64,000 nt of DNA. Source: Bacillota bacterium (GTDB lineage: Bacteria; Bacillota; Clostridia; Oscillospirales; Acutalibacteraceae). The notes beneath the pieces are model-generated. The model worked only from the letters and a program-made list of their open reading frames with translations, did no database searches and had not been told where the DNA came from. Position 1 is the stretch's first letter. Each line of letters begins with the position of its first letter. The stretch lies in contig JAEZGM010000023.1 of the NCBI GenBank assembly GCA_023416955.1, positions 1 through 64,000 on the forward strand, in the 5' to 3' direction. Of this stretch, positions 59,696 to 64,000 are shown one piece after another. A program made the position numbers and the translations under genes.

Positions 59696-60823
59696 TTATG
59701 ATGAAGCAAGCTGCATGACCGTCTGCTCCTGCTCGAACAGTACGCATCCGCCGGTATGCTCTCTGGACAAAAGTCCTTCCGCGCTCAGCTTCAAGAACAG
59801 CGGCGACTGCAGCGCCTCTTCCAATGTGCTGTCTTTCAGATTCGTGTCGGAATACGGGGAAAACGGGCATGGCTCTGCGGAACCTGTAGAGCTGATATGG
59901 AAAAAACCTCTGCCCGCCGCAAGACAGCCGCCGACGGACTTTTCATCGCCGGGAAATGAAAGAAGAATCATATCTTCATATTTATTACGAAGCTCAGCCT
60001 GCCGCTGCGCCAGAATCCCCCTTTCCGGGTCAGCGGGCGCAAGTAGGTTGTCAGCGCCGCCGACGGGAACATACTCGACGAAGAAAACGAGTTTGCACCC
60101 TTTTTCATGAAGCGAAGCAATAAATTCATTACCCGTGACAGTGGTCAAATTCTTTTTGGTAACGGTTACGGAAGCACCGAATAAAATGTCTTTTTTCTGC
60201 ATTTTTTCCATCGTGCTCTGCAGTGTGCGGTACACACCCTCTCCCCTGCGGGCATCCGTTTGGGCTTGGTTTCCCTCAATACTCATTACAGGAATCAGAT
60301 TGCGATTTTTGTCAATCAAATCGAAACAGGGGCCACTCATCATTGTTCCGTTTGTAAAAATCGGAAAAATAATCTGCGGTATTTTCGCTGCTTCCTCAAT
60401 CACATCCCGGCGCATCAGCGGTTCACCGCCCGCCAGCAAAATGAAGGAAACGCCCAAATTCTCGGCTTCGTGAAAAATATTTTTCCACTGTGCCGCTGTA
60501 AGGTCTTCACTGTACTTCTGCTCGCCGCAACTGTGATTCGCGCGTGCGTAGCAGCCCTTGCAGTGCAGATTACATGTGGAAGCAATACTGGCAATCAGGA
60601 ACGGCGGAATATGTATACCCTTCGTTTCGCTGGAGTTCCGCTTCCTTGCGGCAGCTTTCACACTGACCGCGTATTTCATCAGAAACGCGCTTTCCTTTGG
60701 ATTTTTCAAAGTGGATTTCAGCGCACTTTGTACAATCCGTTCAATGGTACCGCTCATATACTCGGTTAGGTTCACAGTTTCTCTGCCCTTCCTTAAGTAA
60801 TCCCTGATTGAAGCCTTCGTCAC
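59696..60823 (-). CDS. Radical SAM protein with C-terminal Cys cluster
   Basis: 375 residues. The [4Fe-4S] motif CNLHCKGCYAR (CxxxCxxC, near residue 82) is followed by SFILLAGGEPLMR (GGE motif) and a TIM-barrel region. The C-terminal part carries further cysteines (GGCLAAGRG, AEPCPFSPY, GGCVLFEQE) typical of SPASM/twitch domains, so a second cluster is likely. An N-terminal extension of about 70 helical residues precedes the barrel. Such enzymes mature peptides or modify small substrates; no precursor peptide is obvious, although a small membrane protein is encoded divergently. Confidence 0.88.
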   Translation of the reverse strand: MTKASIRDYLRKGRETVNLTEYMSGTIERIVQSALKSTLKNPKESAFLMKYAVSVKAAARKRNSSETKGIHIPPFLIASIASTCNLHCKGCYARANHSCGEQKYSEDLTAAQWKNIFHEAENLGVSFILLAGGEPLMRRDVIEEAAKIPQIIFPIFTNGTMMSGPCFDLIDKNRNLIPVMSIEGNQAQTDARRGEGVYRTLQSTMEKMQKKDILFGASVTVTKKNLTTVTGNEFIASLHEKGCKLVFFVEYVPVGGADNLLAPADPERGILAQRQAELRNKYEDMILLSFPGDEKSVGGCLAAGRGFFHISSTGSAEPCPFSPYSDTNLKDSTLEEALQSPLFLKLSAEGLLSREHTGGCVLFEQEQTVMQLASS

Positions 60824-61012
60824 CGGTTACTTAATGTATATTTTTAATTGTTTTATTATATCAAAAAAATGAAACAAGTCAATTCAGTCAAGCAATATTA
60901 TATTTTGTAAAATTAAATTCACCGAATCATATTCCTCAACATACAGTAATGGACGAGAATCCTTACGACGCTCTTCAGCAACATAAAATTCAATTTGGCA
61001 GGGGGAAATATA

Positions 61013-61300
61013 ATGAACGAATTTTTCAGCTGGAATATCCTTGCGACATTTACCGGCTGTGCCGCCGCGACAGCTATCATTACAGAGTTTGTAAAAACGC
61101 TGCCGTTTCTGGAAAAAATCGCGACGCAGTGGGTATCCTATATCATTGCGGTCATCCTGCTTTTAGGCGCGTCCTTCTTTACCGGCACGTTGACTCCGGC
61201 CTCCGGGACGTTGATTCCGCTGGACGCTATTGTTGTCGCGCTCAGTGCGAACGGCGCATATTCCGCGATGAAACGCGCAGCCACTGGAAAAACGACTTAA
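61013..61300 (+). CDS. Small holin-like membrane protein
   Basis: 95 residues with two to three hydrophobic helices (ILATFTGCAAATAIITEFV, VSYIIAVILLLGASFFTG, LDAIVVALSANGAYSAM). It resembles short holin-like proteins of Clostridia. No endolysin or phage gene is near. An AGGGGG site precedes ATG 61013, with divergent orientation relative to the radical SAM gene. A family-1 repeat begins 7 bases past its stop. It could be a prophage relic or a regulatory membrane peptide. Confidence 0.6.
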   Translation: MNEFFSWNILATFTGCAAATAIITEFVKTLPFLEKIATQWVSYIIAVILLLGASFFTGTLTPASGTLIPLDAIVVALSANGAYSAMKRAATGKTT

Positions 61301-61306
61301 AATCCA

Positions 61307-61431
61307 GGTCTTGTTTGTAAAAAGAAAAACGACTTTTTCCATCTGAATTCAAAATAAATTCGCTTGATTGCACGGTTCCATGACGATATGTTGCTAATTC
61401 GCACAATCTTCACCATTTCACAAACAAGCCC
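61307..61431 (+). repeat. Family-1 intergenic repeat, copy B
   Basis: A 125-bp shorter copy with ends GGTCTTGTTTGTAAAAAG and CACCATTTCACAAACAAGCCC. Its inner part AATTCGCTTGATTGCACGGTTC aligns with copies A and C, and it appears to have lost about 35 bases in the middle. Confidence 0.75.
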
Positions 61432-61438
61432 AAGTCAT

Positions 61439-61500
61439 TTCATTTGAAAACAGAACCAATCTCCATTTTCTTGGATGTTTTCTAAAGTGAACTGACTATA
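61439..61500 (+). repeat. 62-bp repeat, right copy
   Basis: Inverted relative to 57009-57070 with 59 of 62 bases identical. It directly follows family-1 copy B and precedes the terminator of the HD-domain gene. Confidence 0.85.
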
Positions 61501-61517
61501 CACAGTCCGAAAAAGAC

Positions 61518-61560
61518 TGCCCCGAATCCATAAACCAAACGGTTTCAAGGATTCGGGGCA
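61518..61560 (-). terminator. Terminator of the PepV-HD operon
   Basis: TGCCCCGAATCC pairs with GGATTCGGGGCA with a 19-base loop; the minus-strand continuation GTCTTTTT supports termination, 15 bases past the HD gene. Confidence 0.8.
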
Positions 61561-61574
61561 AAAATTATGGAATT

Positions 61575-62249
61575 TTACAAGAGCCGCGTTTCGTTGATGA
61601 TCAACTCAAATTGCAGGCCAAGGTATTCCGCCGCACGGCGGCACAGCACCATGCGGGTCATAAAAATCTCGAAATACTCCATCACCGGGCAAATTTGCGT
61701 ATCAATGGAAAGATTGAGCGTAGCGGTCTTACTGTCGAGGTCAATTTCCGTATCGGCGCGTTCCACCGCGTAATTGACCCGGTCATGGATATCATTATTA
61801 ACAGTGCACTTATCGCGCACGCGGGAGCGGCGTACATCGCCTTTGTCGGAAAGAATCAGCGCCGCGGCAACCGGGTTCACGGTAGCGGCGGTTCCCTCGT
61901 CGTGATTTCCGATCGCGGCAACGATGACCGCCACCTCTTCCGGGGGCATGCCAAGGCGGTTCAAAATCTGAAACGCCATCAAAGCACCGCTTTGCGCGTG
62001 GTCAACGCGGTTCACCACATTGCCGATATCGTGCATATACCCCGCGATTGCGGCAAGCTCGCAGGTTCGTTCATCATAACCCAGTGTGTGAAGAATCGCA
62101 CTGGCGTAGTCGGAGGAACGCTTTGCATGGGGAAAACCATGCTCTGTGAATCCGATGGCTCCAAGGTTTTCGTTTCCTTTTTTAATATATGCCTTAATCT
62201 CTTCGTTTTTCAGAATCTGGCTCAGGGTCACATGACTGTATTGTTCCAT
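61575..62249 (-). CDS. HD-domain phosphohydrolase
   Basis: 224 residues. The metal-binding HD motif is in AAIAGYMHDIGNV near residue 70, with His in EHGFPHAKRS upstream and NHDEGTAAT downstream, consistent with a metal-dependent phosphohydrolase. Its C-terminus is a beta-rich domain of about 80 residues. The substrate is unknown, possibly nucleotides. It lies 13 bases downstream of the dipeptidase gene, so the two are cotranscribed. Confidence 0.85.
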   Translation of the reverse strand: MEQYSHVTLSQILKNEEIKAYIKKGNENLGAIGFTEHGFPHAKRSSDYASAILHTLGYDERTCELAAIAGYMHDIGNVVNRVDHAQSGALMAFQILNRLGMPPEEVAVIVAAIGNHDEGTAATVNPVAAALILSDKGDVRRSRVRDKCTVNNDIHDRVNYAVERADTEIDLDSKTATLNLSIDTQICPVMEYFEIFMTRMVLCRRAAEYLGLQFELIINETRLL

Positions 62250-62262
62250 TCAGTACCTCGTA

Positions 62263-63642
62263 TTATTTTGTGATCATACGGTACATCGCTTCCAGGCATA
62301 CCTGCGCATGCTTCATGAACCAGTCAATATCAATGTGCTCACCGGTATTGTGCAGGCGGCGGTCAGGCTCTTCAGGGAAAAACGGACCAAACGCAACCGC
62401 GTTTCCATGGAACGCGCGGGCGTAAGTGCCGCCGCCGGTCGAATACAATTCCGCCGGAGCTCCGGTAAACTCTTTGTAGGCATCCTGAAGCAGAGAAATA
62501 AACTCGCTGTTCGCGGGCAGATACAGCGGTTTTGTATGCCCGAGCACCGAAACCTTCAAGCCGAATTTCACCGCGGCGTCGGAAATTGTGCCGAATACTT
62601 TATCACCGTCCGACAGCACCGGATAGCGGATATCAATGCCGACGGAAACTTCCTTCGTGCCGATGTTCAGTAAACCGACATTCAGCGTCAGCGGGCCGGA
62701 TTCTGCGTCGCTTTGGGCAATGCCCATAGAAGCGCCGTCGAATTCTGTTCCGATATGCCCGTTTATAAAATTCACCAGTGTGCCGAGTTGTTCCGCTGAA
62801 AAAACCTGTGCCAGCAGAGCAATCAGATGAGTGGCCGCATTGAAGCCCTCCTGCGGCTGCATCGCGTGAGAAGCCTTGCCGACAGAAAGAATCCGCACGC
62901 CGCACGCGGTTTTTTCAAGCTGGAATTCGCCTTTCACGGTCTGGGCCGCTTTTTCCAGCTTCGCCACTTCCCCTGCCGTACAGCAAACCAGCGCTTCCGC
63001 TTTGGACGGAACCGCGTTCACTACTGTACCTGAAATAAATTCACGGATCACTTTGGAATCATTCTGTTCCGCTTCTATTTTCAAACGGAGGATTCCCTTC
63101 TCGCGATTGCAAATACCATATTCCGAATCGGGCGTAAACGCCATTACCGGAAGCGGCTCCGCTTCGAGGTAGCGCTCCAGATCGTCGCTCCCCGTTTCTT
63201 CCCCCGCGCCGAAAATAACACGCAACCGGCGCTTCGGTTCAACGCCCGCGTCCTTCAATGCTTTCAGGCAGTACAGCGCGACAACCGCAGGGCCTTTATC
63301 GTCCGCCGTACCGCGGCCAAAATAAAGGTTACCCTGCCGGGTCATGGTGAACGGGTCGGTTTCCCAACCCTCACCGGCAGGCACAACGTCCACATGTGCA
63401 ACAACCGCGGCAACCTCATCGCCTTCGCCGTATTCCGCATGCCCGGCGTAGCCGCCAACGTTCTTCGTTTCGAATCCCATGTCTTTCGCGATTGCCAGAA
63501 TGCGGTTCAGTGCCTCAGCCGGCTCCTTACCGAACGGCATGCCCGGTTCGGCTTCCCCGCGCACGGACGGAACCTCAATCATTCTTCCAAGGTCATGTAT
63601 AATATCTTCTTTATACTTTAATATATTTTCTCCGAAACTCAT
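62263..63642 (-). CDS. pepV: M20-family dipeptidase (PepV/Sapep type)
   Basis: 459 residues. The zinc ligands and catalytic residues are in VAHVDVVPAGEGWETDPFTM near 86, GRGTADDKGPAVVALYCLKAL near 113 and GAGEETGSDDLERYL near 147, and the final His is in YSTGGGTYARAF near 415. It hydrolyses dipeptides. It is the first gene of an operon with the HD gene; the 5' region 63643-63748 is AT-rich and has no clear promoter. Confidence 0.93.
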   Translation of the reverse strand: MSFGENILKYKEDIIHDLGRMIEVPSVRGEAEPGMPFGKEPAEALNRILAIAKDMGFETKNVGGYAGHAEYGEGDEVAAVVAHVDVVPAGEGWETDPFTMTRQGNLYFGRGTADDKGPAVVALYCLKALKDAGVEPKRRLRVIFGAGEETGSDDLERYLEAEPLPVMAFTPDSEYGICNREKGILRLKIEAEQNDSKVIREFISGTVVNAVPSKAEALVCCTAGEVAKLEKAAQTVKGEFQLEKTACGVRILSVGKASHAMQPQEGFNAATHLIALLAQVFSAEQLGTLVNFINGHIGTEFDGASMGIAQSDAESGPLTLNVGLLNIGTKEVSVGIDIRYPVLSDGDKVFGTISDAAVKFGLKVSVLGHTKPLYLPANSEFISLLQDAYKEFTGAPAELYSTGGGTYARAFHGNAVAFGPFFPEEPDRRLHNTGEHIDIDWFMKHAQVCLEAMYRMITK

Positions 63643-63748
63643 CCTGATGCTTCCTTTCCGATTTTCTAAATTCTGACACTATTATAGCACGAATCACGCA
63701 AATTACATATTACTTTACGTTAGAAATATGTTAGGCCTTGTTTATAAA

Positions 63749-64000
63749 CTAAAAATCAAAGCCTAAGGCAGCTGGTTTGTCTGACTTTTCAGAAGAATAA
63801 AAGCACAGCGTTTCGTGCAGAACACGCCGGAATTGCGCTGCGTCCACGTTACGTACATAAAGAACGTTCGGTTTTCCGGGCTTTAAAAGGCAGCTTCCCT
63901 GTCGCACTTCGTCCTCCGTTTCCACACGGATGCGCAGCGGTTCACCGGTGATAGCATCAGGGGCCGCAACCGCCGCCGCGGCAATGGCATCATAAACGGA
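63749..64000 (-). CDS. Nucleoside hydrolase, C-terminal end (cut by the window edge)
   Basis: The minus-strand frame is open from the window edge to a TAG at 63749-63751 (83 residues). Translated, it reads SVYDAIAAAAVAAPDAITGE..., VETEDEVRQGSC, KPGKPNVLYVRNVDAAQF, matching the end of inosine/uridine-preferring nucleoside hydrolases (HDP/YDAIAVAA...VETxGxxxRG). The N-terminal catalytic DxDxxxDD motif lies outside the window. A short inverted repeat TTAGGC/GCCTAA (63731-63766) spans the stop and may help termination. Confidence 0.8.
   Translation of the reverse strand, partial: SVYDAIAAAAVAAPDAITGEPLRIRVETEDEVRQGSCLLKPGKPNVLYVRNVDAAQFRRVLHETLCFYSSEKSDKPAALGFDF

Noticed and set aside
1..64000. 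CRISPR arrays, rRNA and tRNA genes, prophage blocks
   Set aside because: No regular short repeats with spacers, no tRNA or rRNA core sequences, and no phage structural or integrase genes were seen; only one holin-like protein stands alone.

Overview
The window looks like a contiguous piece of the chromosome of a low-to-mid GC, endospore-forming Firmicute of class Clostridia, probably Oscillospirales/Ruminococcaceae-like. That placement is inference from protein style and gene order; no rRNA or tRNA gene is present to test it. Pointers are spmA/spmB, an AbrB/SpoVT-type regulator with a Cys-pair tail, a SpoVD-like PBP with PASTA domains inside the division cluster, DUF951, type III pantothenate kinase and Firmicute-type consensus promoters. 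Most of 17-55 kb is housekeeping and is read from the minus strand.

Layout. 0.2-4.6 kb: coaX, an spmA-spmB-feoB operon, abrB. 4.7-10.9 kb: an accessory locus with a minus-strand operon (secreted protein, lipoprotein, two ABC-2 permeases, ATPase, small membrane protein) and a plus-strand operon (PadR regulator, HAAS-type membrane protein, second secreted protein). A 30-bp inverted repeat brackets the first secreted-protein gene. 11-17 kb: a sirtuin between palindromic repeats, then a MoxR / DUF58 / transglutaminase operon. 17-23.5 kb: htpG behind a CIRCE operator, GNAT, a membrane protein, a CDF transporter, a lone fumarase beta subunit and CorA. 23.7-35.8 kb: the division and cell wall cluster, in transcription order mraZ-rsmH-ftsL-spoVD-[Mur-ligase-like remnant]-mraY-ftsW-murG-murA-divIB-ftsZ; murC, murD, murE and murF are not here. 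35.9-39.4 kb: rsmD-coaD-coiled-coil gene and uvrC. 40-44.5 kb: HPr, and ylxM-ffh-rpsP-khpA followed by a terminator and rimM-trmD. 44.6-49.6 kb: M18 aminopeptidase, lytic transglycosylase, coaE, tsaC/sua5, prfA, DUF951. 49.8-55.7 kb: birA, an unknown membrane-anchored protein, gltX-glnS, a D,D-carboxypeptidase. 55.8-61.6 kb: a repeat-rich accessory stretch with two diverged copies of a structured noncoding element, PAP2, two crcB genes, a membrane/HAD fusion with an altered catalytic motif, a radical SAM protein and a holin-like protein. 61.6-64 kb: an HD protein, a PepV-type dipeptidase and the C-terminal end of a nucleoside hydrolase cut by the window edge.

How the genes work together: the central block makes and polymerises peptidoglycan precursors (murA, mraY, murG, ftsW, spoVD) and assembles the divisome (ftsZ, divIB, ftsL). 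The 40-44 kb block covers SRP targeting and ribosome/tRNA maturation. coaX, coaD and coaE supply three steps of CoA synthesis from separate operons.

The parts most likely to be undescribed are the 4.7-10.9 kb exporter/secreted-protein locus with its inverted repeat, the tandem structured element at 55.86-56.07 kb, the Mur-ligase-like remnant, the membrane-HAD fusion and at least two families of small palindromic intergenic repeats. All similarities were judged by eye; no database search was run.
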